Source: CAZADS01 sp964483985 (GTDB lineage Bacteria > Pseudomonadota > Alphaproteobacteria > Thalassobaculales > Thalassobaculaceae). Taken from it: a stretch of 21,219 nt of DNA. The notes beneath the pieces were generated by a model. The model had not been told where the DNA came from. It saw only the letters and a program-made list of their open reading frames with translations, and made no database searches. The position numbers and the translations under genes are program-made. Positions 1 through 6,906 of the stretch are shown in pieces. Every line of letters begins with the position of its first letter. The first letter of the stretch is position 1. Location of the stretch: NCBI GenBank assembly GCA_964483985.1, contig CAZADS010000011.1, positions 1-21,219 of the forward strand, given 5' to 3'.

Positions 1-210
1 GGTGGATATGAATTACTATCGTGTTTGTTTGCTATCAACCTATCGATTAAATTGGTGCCTGTTGACGTATTGCAGCTCTATGTAACATATTGAAATTGCT
101 TACATTCGAGTTAGCACTGATGCATGTCACAGGAAGTGAACTTTCTCCTGCGGCACCAATTTAATCGATAGGTTGATAGCAAACAAACACGATAGTAATT
201 CATATCCACC
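1..210. repeat. Perfect 59-bp inverted repeat at the window edge
   Basis: Bases 1-59 are the exact reverse complement of bases 152-210, separated by a 92-base spacer (60-151). The left arm begins at the very first base of the window. A perfect long inverted repeat ending exactly at a sequence boundary is most simply a fold-back created during DNA amplification or assembly, but a real long hairpin cannot be excluded from sequence alone. No transposase or integrase lies nearby. The spacer contains a small hairpin with arms CAGGA/TCCTG at about 131-151 and no coding potential that I can see. Confidence 0.95.
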
Positions 211-1070
211 TAACTTCCGAAGAATCCCTTCTTCACGAAGATTTAGCACCATTAATAATATAAGATTTTAGTCGCTAGGGATCGGAATGAAACCTAAATC
301 CCATATAGAATTGATTCGGTCTCTTAATCACTACTAAATCAATAATGACCTTTTTTAATAGCACAAGGTAATAACCCTAAGGCATTTATTAGCTGAATCG
401 ACTCAAAGTCCGCTGCAACAAGATTTAGTAGAATAGTAATCTAAATAAAAAACCCAATACTAATTTTGATTTCTTGCCTAGCAATTCAAGTTGTTATCGT
501 GGCATTTAAGAAAACATGGATACATCTCGCTCAGTGAATTTCTTCCTAATAGACCACAATGTTAATTCACTAAAAATGCCCGAATCGGTCCATAATAACA
601 AATTAACACCAAAAATTGGGCACTTTTAGGCTGATCGCTAAACAAACGTAACAAAAACCTTGGCTCCAACAAAAGCAAAGAATCCGTTATTTTGCAAACT
701 TAGTTATTGCCTTTTATTCTAAATAGGGAAACAGGCTAAGTTTTCAGATAATTGATAGCCGTTTAATGCAGATATTTTCTGGAACTCTATTTAACATATT
801 ATAAATAAGGGGTTAATTAGAGGTAGAATTAAGGCCTACTAAGTTTGTTAAATAATTTAATTTAGTACATCCAATTGAACAAAAATTGAGCGCTTCTTCA
901 TACGGTTGCTTATCGAGGATTAAAAGATATTTTTGCAGTTTCTCTTATCAACGCGCACAATGATTTATTAATATATACGTTTACTATAACTATATATTGA
1001 CATTTTGAATGTTTTTCCCACAATATAATGGGATTGCCTTTATTTACAGCTAACAAGTAGGGAGGAATAA
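211..1070. other. AT-rich gene-free region with scattered hairpins
   Basis: No open reading frame of convincing length exists on either strand, and I found no tRNA or rRNA signature. Visible structure includes a tight hairpin at 219-234 (GAAGAA, loop TCCC, TTCTTC), an 8-bp perfect inverted repeat 533-540/564-571 (AGTGAATT/AATTCACT), and a 12-bp stem with one mismatch 570-581/618-629 (CTAAAAATGCCC with GGGCACTTTTAG). The last two share bases 570-571. The stretch may hold the upstream control region of the micro-protein genes or an unrecognised small RNA; I cannot support a specific assignment. Confidence 0.6.
997..1029 (+). promoter_or_regulatory. Consensus -35 and -10 hexamers upstream of the first micro-protein, oddly spaced
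   Basis: A perfect TTGACA lies at 997-1002 and a perfect TATAAT at 1024-1029, 42 bases before the start codon at 1071. The spacer is 21 bp, longer than the usual 16-18 bp for a sigma-70 promoter. The two boxes may therefore not work together. The TATAAT is the better-placed element and could act with a poorer -35 or an activator. The upstream flank is strongly AT-rich, as is common near promoters. Confidence 0.4.
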
Positions 1071-1292
1071 ATGATTGACTCCGTTTCTAGGTGGCTAAAG
1101 TCTATAACTGAGGTCGCATTAGTCGTTATTGCTTTAGGAGTAGTACTTCAAATCTTGTTTCCCAAAGCATTAGTGTTCATTAGCGCCGATGTTACCGGTA
1201 ATCTGATTGGATTGATCGATGAATTTTCGGGAGCAGGCCTCGTAGGCTTAATTGCTGCTGGGATTGTCATGTACCTAATCCAAAAAAGATAA
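1071..1292 (+). CDS. Small two-helix membrane protein, first of a tandem paralogous pair
   Basis: A 73-residue protein starting at an ATG preceded by a strong Shine-Dalgarno (GGAGG at 1061-1065, 5-base spacing). Residues about 13-36 form a hydrophobic helix and residues about 53-70 a second one, joined by a short polar stretch. The second half carries a V-x-GN motif (about 41-44) and a glycine-rich G-LVGLIAAGI stretch at the start of helix 2, ending in a short basic tail. It is clearly related to the protein at 1480-1716: the last third aligns without gaps, and the N-terminal WL-S-I-E pattern and LQ-LF motif recur. Its function is not recognised. Holin-like, transporter-accessory or regulatory micro-protein roles are possible but unsupported. 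Confidence 0.8.
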   Translation: MIDSVSRWLKSITEVALVVIALGVVLQILFPKALVFISADVTGNLIGLIDEFSGAGLVGLIAAGIVMYLIQKR

Positions 1293-1314
1293 TTTTTAAT
1301 TGTAATAAAAGCCT

Positions 1315-1379
1315 ATGGCCGGTAGTTCGTAACTTTGATTTGAATTTATAGGAGTCATTGGCGGCAAAATACCGGCCAT
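1315..1379 (+). repeat. Inverted repeat in the micro-protein spacer (possible 3' RNA element)
   Basis: A perfect 10-bp inverted repeat, ATGGCCGGTA at 1315-1324 and TACCGGCCAT at 1370-1379, with a 45-base spacer, begins 23 bases after the first micro-protein's stop codon. It lacks a following T tract, so it is not a classical terminator; it could protect the 3' end or control the downstream gene. Its CCGGTA/TACCGG core recurs in the inverted repeat after the second micro-protein (1744-1775), which suggests the gene and its 3' element were duplicated as a unit. Confidence 0.6.
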
Positions 1380-1479
1380 TAGTGCTGATAATTGCTTATT
1401 GCTGCAATACCGCGCCAAAAGTGACATGTAGTTAAACACTTTAATTGGCCGGAATGTTAAGATTTGAGAGGACGCAAAT

Positions 1480-1716
1480 ATGACTGAGGTACGGCAATGG
1501 CTATCCAGTATCCTGGAGATGTTGTTGTGGCTTGTCGCAACTCTAACGCTCCTACAAGTACTTTTTGGAGAAAGCTTTACCGAATTCTTTGGCATGGACG
1601 TTGTTGGAAATATCGGTGAATTAGTGGAAAAATTTGGAAATGGGGGGCTCGTGGGAATAGTAGCCGCCGCCCTTGTGGCATATTTAATTATCCGAAATCG
1701 CCCAAACCGATCCTAA
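1480..1716 (+). CDS. Small two-helix membrane protein, second of the tandem pair
   Basis: A 78-residue paralogue of the protein at 1071-1292. The ATG is preceded by AGAGGA at 1467-1472 with 7-base spacing. It has two hydrophobic segments (residues about 11-30 and 53-71), the same D-V-x-GN motif before a short amphipathic stretch rich in acidic and basic residues, and the GGLVGIVAA start of helix 2. A basic R/N/P-rich C-terminal tail suggests a cytoplasmic C-terminus by the positive-inside rule. The pair most likely arose by tandem duplication. Its function is unknown, and sequence alone does not show whether the two form homo- or hetero-oligomers. Confidence 0.8.
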   Translation: MTEVRQWLSSILEMLLWLVATLTLLQVLFGESFTEFFGMDVVGNIGELVEKFGNGGLVGIVAAALVAYLIIRNRPNRS

Positions 1717-1743
1717 TGGTTCATAACAAAGAATAAAACTAAC

Positions 1744-1780
1744 CTCCGGTAGATAATTGAGAACCTCTACCGGAGTTTAG
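1744..1780 (+). terminator. Probable intrinsic terminator after the micro-protein pair
   Basis: A perfect 10-bp stem, CTCCGGTAGA at 1744-1753 and TCTACCGGAG at 1766-1775, with a 12-base loop, is followed by TTTAGTAGTT. The T tract is interrupted but the stem is strong. It lies 27 bases past the second micro-protein's stop codon and shares its CCGGTA core with the inverted repeat after the first gene. Confidence 0.65.
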
Positions 1781-2253
1781 TAGTTAATGTGTGTAAATGA
1801 CTTACTTCTGCAATATAAGTCTAGCTTGACGTAGGACGTTAAGGGGCGAGGCTGTACATTATATCCTACAAATGGTTCTAACTGCCTCGTGAGACTTTTA
1901 GCTCTTCATTTGGAATTATAACCACAGACCCTAACGAGGATATTTAGTTTAAATTTGAAGACTTAAACGGAAGGTTTAAACTCGATCTATTAACACAACA
2001 CTTCCAAAATGATAGAAACCGCATTTTCAACGCAAATGTTAATCATACACAAACTCAATAAACCTAATAAATAACTGCCAAATACGAAGTTAGCCGAATT
2101 ATGGCGTGAAAAATTTGGTGCCCGCCAAGTAAACTCACGCTGGGCCATTAGGAGAGAGAGTTTGATCATAGCTCCCACCCCCAAACTGCAGATATTTTAA
2201 ATAATATCCCGAAAATCCTTCTTTAAACTTATGGCATTTTAGCTACATTTATT
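1781..2253. other. Gene-free intergenic stretch
   Basis: No credible coding region is present. The only reading frame of note (64 codons, minus strand, 1990-2184) has no protein family resemblance I recognise. There is an 8-bp perfect inverted repeat 1946-1953/1975-1982 (AGTTTAAA/TTTAAACT, 21-base loop) and a 6-bp one at 1847-1852/1884-1889 (CGAGGC/GCCTCG). Neither has a clear role. Confidence 0.5.
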
Positions 2254-2280
2254 AACATCCAACAAAATGTTGGTGATGTT
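2254..2280 (-). terminator. Hairpin downstream of the PPOX-family gene, possible terminator
   Basis: On the plus strand AACATC-CAACA (2254-2264) pairs with TGTTG-GATGTT (2268-2272 and 2275-2280) around a 3-base loop, with a 2-base bulge. It sits about 20 bases beyond the stop codon of the minus-strand gene ending at 2301. The stem is AT-rich and lacks a clean U run in the gene's direction, so termination is plausible but not certain. Confidence 0.4.
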
Positions 2281-2300
2281 GGTTCGCGTCTCACCATTGA

Positions 2301-2822
2301 TCACGGCACTCCAAATGTAGCAATTTTATCCACTCTGCATTCAAACAAAACTCGTCTTTCATTGATAGAAGGATCTCTAAGACCATATTCTTCTCCTTCA
2401 CCAATATATTTTTTCCAAATACGATTCAATTGCGTTGTTACCCATGATCCTTCTTTAGGATCATCTTCACTGAGTTCACGCTCCACAGTAACTTTCAAGC
2501 TCATCCAGTGGTACATATTTTGGGGATTCAGCAACAACAGTGTAATTTGTGGTGTTTTTCTAATCCAACCAGTCTTTTTTCGCTGGCTAGCAACGTTGAC
2601 AAGTATCTTATCCCCTTCATAATCGAACCACATTGGGGTAAGGTTTGGTCGACCATCAGCCCCCATAACCGCCATCACCACAGGAATTGGCTTGTCCATT
2701 AACTGTTTATACGTTTCATCCAAATCAACAATACTATTTATTTGATATCGATCCCCGATACTAAATTGATTGGCCTGAAGCCCGCCTGAAACATCTAAAA
2801 ATCTGGAAACTGTAAGTGACAT
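2301..2822 (-). CDS. Pyridoxamine 5'-phosphate oxidase-like (PPOX class, F420/FMN-dependent) protein
   Basis: A 173-residue protein with the split-barrel flavin-binding fold of the PPOX superfamily. Residues about 38-75 read as the first barrel strands (V-MAVMGADGRPNLTPMWFD: substrate-side strand, G-x-P-x-x-x-P-x-W turn). Residues 80-100 (RKKTGWIRKTPQITLLLL) resemble the cofactor-phosphate-binding Arg/Lys segment, and the C-terminal part gives the closing strands. The start ATG has AGGAA 9 bases upstream. Members bind FMN, F420, biliverdin or haem, so the cofactor and substrate remain open. The N-terminal extension of about 35 residues before the barrel is somewhat long. The gene is divergent from the exporter at 3010 with a 187-bp shared upstream region. 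Confidence 0.75.
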   Translation of the reverse strand: MSLTVSRFLDVSGGLQANQFSIGDRYQINSIVDLDETYKQLMDKPIPVVMAVMGADGRPNLTPMWFDYEGDKILVNVASQRKKTGWIRKTPQITLLLLNPQNMYHWMSLKVTVERELSEDDPKEGSWVTTQLNRIWKKYIGEGEEYGLRDPSINERRVLFECRVDKIATFGVP

Positions 2823-3009
2823 ATCTGTGTTCCTCAGTTTTGAAAACTATAGCAGAAAGTCCGCCGTTAAAGGGACCAGTATGTCAAGACTCACTTTAAT
2901 ATTTGTGCCTTATATCTGCTCTATGAACACTTTCGGGTTGAAAAAGGATTTATTTGTCCATTTAAGATTAGTAATTGCTATTAACATTAGTAATGCCTAA
3001 GTTTATTAG

Positions 3010-4224
3010 ATGGAACAGGATCTTGCATTAAAAATGGCGCACCCGGCCAAGAAACTGCAAAAATGGTCAGGTCAACGGGCAGCAACCATAACGCCTAAAT
3101 CTTCGATCATGACCACACTAGTCGTTGGCGTACCGGTAATTGGAGCGGCAACGGCAGTGCTCACTATAAATACACCTGGTTTCAATCTCATATTTCAGTC
3201 TATCGCGGACGCGTATATTCAAGTTAGTACTTTTGTCGCCATAACTCTGTTTATTTTTTATGGCCTTAACAAGCTAGGAAAATTCGACGCAATAACAATT
3301 TTATCAAATCAAACTGTATGGCAAGTCCCAATAGCGGCAGGTCTCGGCGCTCTTCCCGGCTGCGGGGGAGCCATCATCGTGATGACACAATTTGTCTCCG
3401 GGCGTTTGAGTTTTGGTAGTGTTGTCGCCGTTCTAACTGCTACCATGGGCGATGCTGCATTTTTATTAATTGCAAAACAACCAGCAACGGGCTTAATGAT
3501 GATTGCAATTGGATTTTCGGCCGGCACTCTTTTTGGATGGATGGTAAATAGCCTACACAATCCCGATTTTTTGAGAGTCCCCACGAAGGAATCCTGTCCA
3601 GCATCAGATCTTGGCACTAATAACAATTTACCTTTCTTGAATTGGCTTTGGGCAATCATTATGTTGCCTGCAATTCCAATAAGCTTCTTAAGTGCCTTTC
3701 AAATTGATACAAATAGTCTCTTAGCCACACCTTACCTTCCTGAGCCAACGACTTTTCTCGGCGTAGTCGGTGGTACATTGGCGGTATCAATGTATTTTGC
3801 TACTCGACTAAATCCACAGCCGAGCACGCATTCAACAACTGATGTTTCATTACTCAGCCGAACTTCCAGTAATACTAATTTTGTTACCGTCTGGGTAATC
3901 GCGGCATTTGTTTCTTTTGAGTTAACCATTCATTTTTCTAAGTTTGACATTGCTTCACTTTTTGAAGGTTGGGCAGTATTTGCTCCACTAGCCGGCGTTT
4001 TGCTTGGTTTTATCCCCGGTTGTGGACCTCAAATATTAGTTACTTCTCTTTATATTACGGGAATTATTCCACTTTCGGCCCAAATAGGTAATGCAATCAG
4101 TAATGATGGCGACGCGCTTTTTCCCGCAATAGCCATTGCGCCTAAGGTCGCAATTTTAGCCACCTTGTATTCTGCCATTCCTGCATTGTTGCTATCCTAC
4201 CTGTGGTATCTCTTTATGGAGTGA
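3010..4224 (+). CDS. Putative manganese / heavy-metal exporter (ArsP_2-like multi-TM family)
   Basis: A 404-residue polytopic inner-membrane protein with about ten hydrophobic segments. It resembles the family annotated as 'putative manganese transporter' or '10TM heavy-metal exporter'. Two copies of a P-G-C-G motif (residues about 116-119 and 336-339) are each followed some 30 residues later by a G-D-A motif (about 147-149 within TATMGDAAF, and 367-369 within SNDGDALF). This shows an internal two-fold repeat, with Cys and Asp as likely metal or transport residues. The first ATG has only a poor ribosome-binding site; Met9 at 3034 is an alternative start. A 30-residue basic N-terminus precedes the first helix. 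Export of Mn2+ is inferred from family naming, not from sequence alone. Confidence 0.75.
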   Translation: MEQDLALKMAHPAKKLQKWSGQRAATITPKSSIMTTLVVGVPVIGAATAVLTINTPGFNLIFQSIADAYIQVSTFVAITLFIFYGLNKLGKFDAITILSNQTVWQVPIAAGLGALPGCGGAIIVMTQFVSGRLSFGSVVAVLTATMGDAAFLLIAKQPATGLMMIAIGFSAGTLFGWMVNSLHNPDFLRVPTKESCPASDLGTNNNLPFLNWLWAIIMLPAIPISFLSAFQIDTNSLLATPYLPEPTTFLGVVGGTLAVSMYFATRLNPQPSTHSTTDVSLLSRTSSNTNFVTVWVIAAFVSFELTIHFSKFDIASLFEGWAVFAPLAGVLLGFIPGCGPQILVTSLYITGIIPLSAQIGNAISNDGDALFPAIAIAPKVAILATLYSAIPALLLSYLWYLFME

Positions 4225-4271
4225 GTTGATTAACCAAATTTTAAATTCCGTGTTTGTATTTCATTTAAAAC

Positions 4272-6758
4272 CTAACAATCAGAAGCTCCAATTCGCTCTT
4301 GCGCAACCCCCTCAATTTCTTCTTTCAAAGTGGGGTTAGCTTCTAACAAAGTTACAAACTCTGATCGCTTTAAAATTAATAAATCACAAAATGATTCTGC
4401 TATTACAGTCGCGGTGCGAGGCGATTCTTTTAGTAGAGCAATTTCCCCAAAAAAGTCCCCCGAACCGAGCATAATCGTTTGAGTATCCGTCTCCACCGCG
4501 ACAGCGCCTGACGAAATGAAATACATTGAATCACCGGGTTCGCCGCGCGTGCAAAGCACTTCTTCCGGAATTACAAGTTCTGGTTTAAGAAGAGCAGCGA
4601 TCGTTCGTATTTTATCTGCGGAAATACTCTCAAACAAAGGGACTCTTCCCAAAAGAGTAATAGGATCCAGACCAAGATCTAATTGTGGCCGCTGGGATAA
4701 AGCCTCTTCTTTTCTAGTTAGTTCAGCGTCTAAATTCACAAAAATTTCTGTATTGATAATAGAATCTGAGTAAAGGTCGTGATATTTTTGTTGTTCCTGT
4801 TTAAGAGCAATTTGCCTCAAATTCAGGTTTTGAATAGCGGAAACATAATCTGGATATTGTGCCTGAAGTGCATTCAAAGCAGCTTGAGTAACCTCCCGGC
4901 GTTCATCGATAATATTTCTTAAATCGTCAGCATTTTCACTTCCGATAAGCGACTCAATTTCAGTAATGCCATTGTATCTAATCCTCGATAGAACCGCTAA
5001 GATAGCCTGAAGACTAGCAATTCTATTTGAGAGATAATTTCTCAACGGGGTAACGATGCCCAGACGCCGCTGCACCCGCATAGCAAAACGACCCCTCCAA
5101 TTGAAATCAAGTAAACGCTTAAATACCTCAGAATAACCAGGGACACCGTCTGACTTTACTGAATCCAGCATATCATCGGTGGTTGAAACTAATTCTCGTG
5201 CAATCCCAGGGTCCACGTAACCTTTGGAATAATCGTCAAAATAGAGTTTGCGCTCCTGACCAATAATTGAAAGCAGACCGAATTTTATCCACTCGTTATG
5301 CGTCAAGGACCGTTTATTTTTTGAGCTTTGAACAAGTTGTTCGACTCGACTTTCGTATTCTTTCACAATCTCTTCGGAAATTTCGTTAGATATTGTGTTA
5401 TTAATCGATATCTCCGGGACTCCCCCCGCCACATCGCGAAGTGCTCGTTCAATGGTCCTATCACGAACTACTAAGTCACTGGCAGATAATTTATCCAAAC
5501 CAAAGGCCTTCATTACAGCTGCAACCGTGGTTGCATTTATGAATAATGTGAATAGGACAAAGGCACAGACTAAAGCGACTATGAAGTTTCGGTCGTCCAT
5601 AGCTATATTTTCATTTTCAAAAACTGCCAAGGCTAATGCGAGAGACACAGCACCCCTAAGACCTCCCCACCACATGACAGTTCGGAAACCTAGATTCACT
5701 TTCGGAAAGAGCTTAGTACTGCTCAGCAGCGGGAGTATCGCATGTGTCAAAAGCCCCCTTGCAACAAATGCTATAACTAATACGAGAAGCAAGGTGGTCC
5801 ACATAGACGCACTAAACGCCGACATGATTTCTGGTACAGCCAAACCAACTAAAACGAAAATCAATGAATTTGCCCAAAACCCAATATTTTCCCAAGTTTC
5901 CTCGAGCGCATGCCAACCAGCTCCCGATACACTTGTTCGGCCATAAGAGCCGATGACCAGAGCGGCCGTTACAACGGCCATGACGCCGGAAACGTGTAAG
6001 TAATGCTCGGCGACTAGAAAGGATAAATATGCTAGAGAAATAGTCAAAGTAACTTCAACTAGAACGATACCATTTACTAAACTTATTACCCAAGCAAAGA
6101 CACGAGCCATTATGTAACCAACGACTATACCTCCCAAGAAAACTTTGAGGAATTGTAGCGTCCCTTCAGCTAGGTTAGGATCTGCTTTCCCAGTGATAAT
6201 GGCGACCAAAATAGTGAACAAGACGATAGCCGTAGCGTCGTTAAATAAACTTTCTCCTTCAACCAAAATTGCTAGGCGCTTTGGGGCTCCAAGATCCTTA
6301 AAAATAGCAACCACAGCGACCGGGTCCGTGGCTGACAGGATTGCCCCCAACAAAAGACAAACAACAAACCCAACGCCGGTAAACAAGTGAATAGTACCTC
6401 CTATCATAAAAGTGGAAATAAGAAGTCCTATAATAGCTAGAAATAAAATCGGCCTTATATCCGAAATTAGTTTTCGCACATCAATTGCTAAACTAGCTTC
6501 AAATATTAATGCTGGGAGAAATACAAAGAAAATGACCTCAGAAGTCAAACCAAAACTTTTAAATCCTTGAAACAAATGGCTAATAATTCCAAAATTAGAA
6601 TCACCAAGAACTAAATTTAAAAGTCCTAAAATTATGCCAACAAGGGCAAGTAATACCGTGTAGGGGATTTTTATTTTCCGCGATAGCGGCAGGATCAAAA
6701 CTGCAATTGTAATCAGCCCAAATAGACCGAGCACGGTCGACCATACACCCTCATGCAT
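4272..6758 (-). CDS. CPA1-type Na+/H+ antiporter with C-terminal cyclic-nucleotide-binding domain
   Basis: An 828-residue fusion. Residues about 8-420 form the 12-13-helix cation/proton exchanger domain: LPALIFEASL at 81-90, SATDPVAVV at 142-150, and the ESLFNDATA signature at 169-177 with the Asn-Asp pair that carries ions in electroneutral NhaP/NHE antiporters. A cytosolic region of about 260 residues, charged and largely helical, follows. Residues about 697-815 are a cyclic-nucleotide-binding domain; its phosphate-binding cassette is intact (FGEIALL at 770-776, then PRTATV at 780-785 with the Glu and Arg that contact the cyclic phosphate and ribose). The architecture recalls plant SOS1-type and sperm NHE exchangers. 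It probably exports Na+ in exchange for H+ under nucleotide control. It is monocistronic and convergent with the exporter gene. Confidence 0.9.
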   Translation of the reverse strand: MHEGVWSTVLGLFGLITIAVLILPLSRKIKIPYTVLLALVGIILGLLNLVLGDSNFGIISHLFQGFKSFGLTSEVIFFVFLPALIFEASLAIDVRKLISDIRPILFLAIIGLLISTFMIGGTIHLFTGVGFVVCLLLGAILSATDPVAVVAIFKDLGAPKRLAILVEGESLFNDATAIVLFTILVAIITGKADPNLAEGTLQFLKVFLGGIVVGYIMARVFAWVISLVNGIVLVEVTLTISLAYLSFLVAEHYLHVSGVMAVVTAALVIGSYGRTSVSGAGWHALEETWENIGFWANSLIFVLVGLAVPEIMSAFSASMWTTLLLVLVIAFVARGLLTHAILPLLSSTKLFPKVNLGFRTVMWWGGLRGAVSLALALAVFENENIAMDDRNFIVALVCAFVLFTLFINATTVAAVMKAFGLDKLSASDLVVRDRTIERALRDVAGGVPEISINNTISNEISEEIVKEYESRVEQLVQSSKNKRSLTHNEWIKFGLLSIIGQERKLYFDDYSKGYVDPGIARELVSTTDDMLDSVKSDGVPGYSEVFKRLLDFNWRGRFAMRVQRRLGIVTPLRNYLSNRIASLQAILAVLSRIRYNGITEIESLIGSENADDLRNIIDERREVTQAALNALQAQYPDYVSAIQNLNLRQIALKQEQQKYHDLYSDSIINTEIFVNLDAELTRKEEALSQRPQLDLGLDPITLLGRVPLFESISADKIRTIAALLKPELVIPEEVLCTRGEPGDSMYFISSGAVAVETDTQTIMLGSGDFFGEIALLKESPRTATVIAESFCDLLILKRSEFVTLLEANPTLKEEIEGVAQERIGASDC

Positions 6759-6835
6759 AACGCAATCCCCTATCCAAGCACCCTTACTTTAAATGACCAT
6801 TTAATCATCTTAAAAGATTAACGCGATTTTCTTGA

Positions 6836-6863
6836 TTTATACGCTATCATGTAAATGTCACAA
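6836..6863 (-). promoter_or_regulatory. Candidate sigma-70-type promoter for the antiporter gene
   Basis: Read on the minus strand, TTGTGA (6863-6858) and TATAAA (6841-6836) are separated by 16 bases, about 75 bases upstream of the antiporter start. TTGTGACA also resembles half of a CRP/FNR-family site, but the second half is not convincing. This is assigned from motif match and position only. Confidence 0.4.
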
Positions 6864-6906
6864 AAACCCAATGCTAAATAAAAGAAAACCATAAATTTTC
6901 AAAAGT

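Noticed and set aside
580..588. The 9-mer CCGAATCGG, which recurs at 16685-16693
   Set aside because: A single shared 9-bp near-palindrome in 21 kb is within chance and the contexts are unrelated.
1296..1595. 99-codon minus-strand frame across the micro-protein spacer and second gene
   Set aside because: It is antisense to the better-supported second micro-protein, which has a paralogue and a Shine-Dalgarno.
2155..2178. A stretch reading AGAGTTTGATCATAGCTC, nearly identical to the conserved 5' start of 16S rRNA
   Set aside because: The match ends after about 18 bases, and what follows has no 16S continuation (no AACGCTGGCGGC and no later conserved blocks). I treat it as chance, though it could misprime 27F-type primers.
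1990..2184. 64-codon open frame on the minus strand
   Set aside because: No recognisable family, and an irregular mix of hydrophobic and polar residues. Neither the start context nor the neighbourhood makes it convincing.
5395..5946. 183-codon plus-strand frame inside the antiporter gene
   Set aside because: It lies antisense to the highly conserved exchanger domain and shows no family features; it is a shadow frame.
6842..6863. Possible CRP/FNR-type site upstream of the antiporter (TTGTGACA...)
   Set aside because: Only one half-site matches; the other half (CATGA) does not fit the dyad, so it is listed only as a candidate -35 region.
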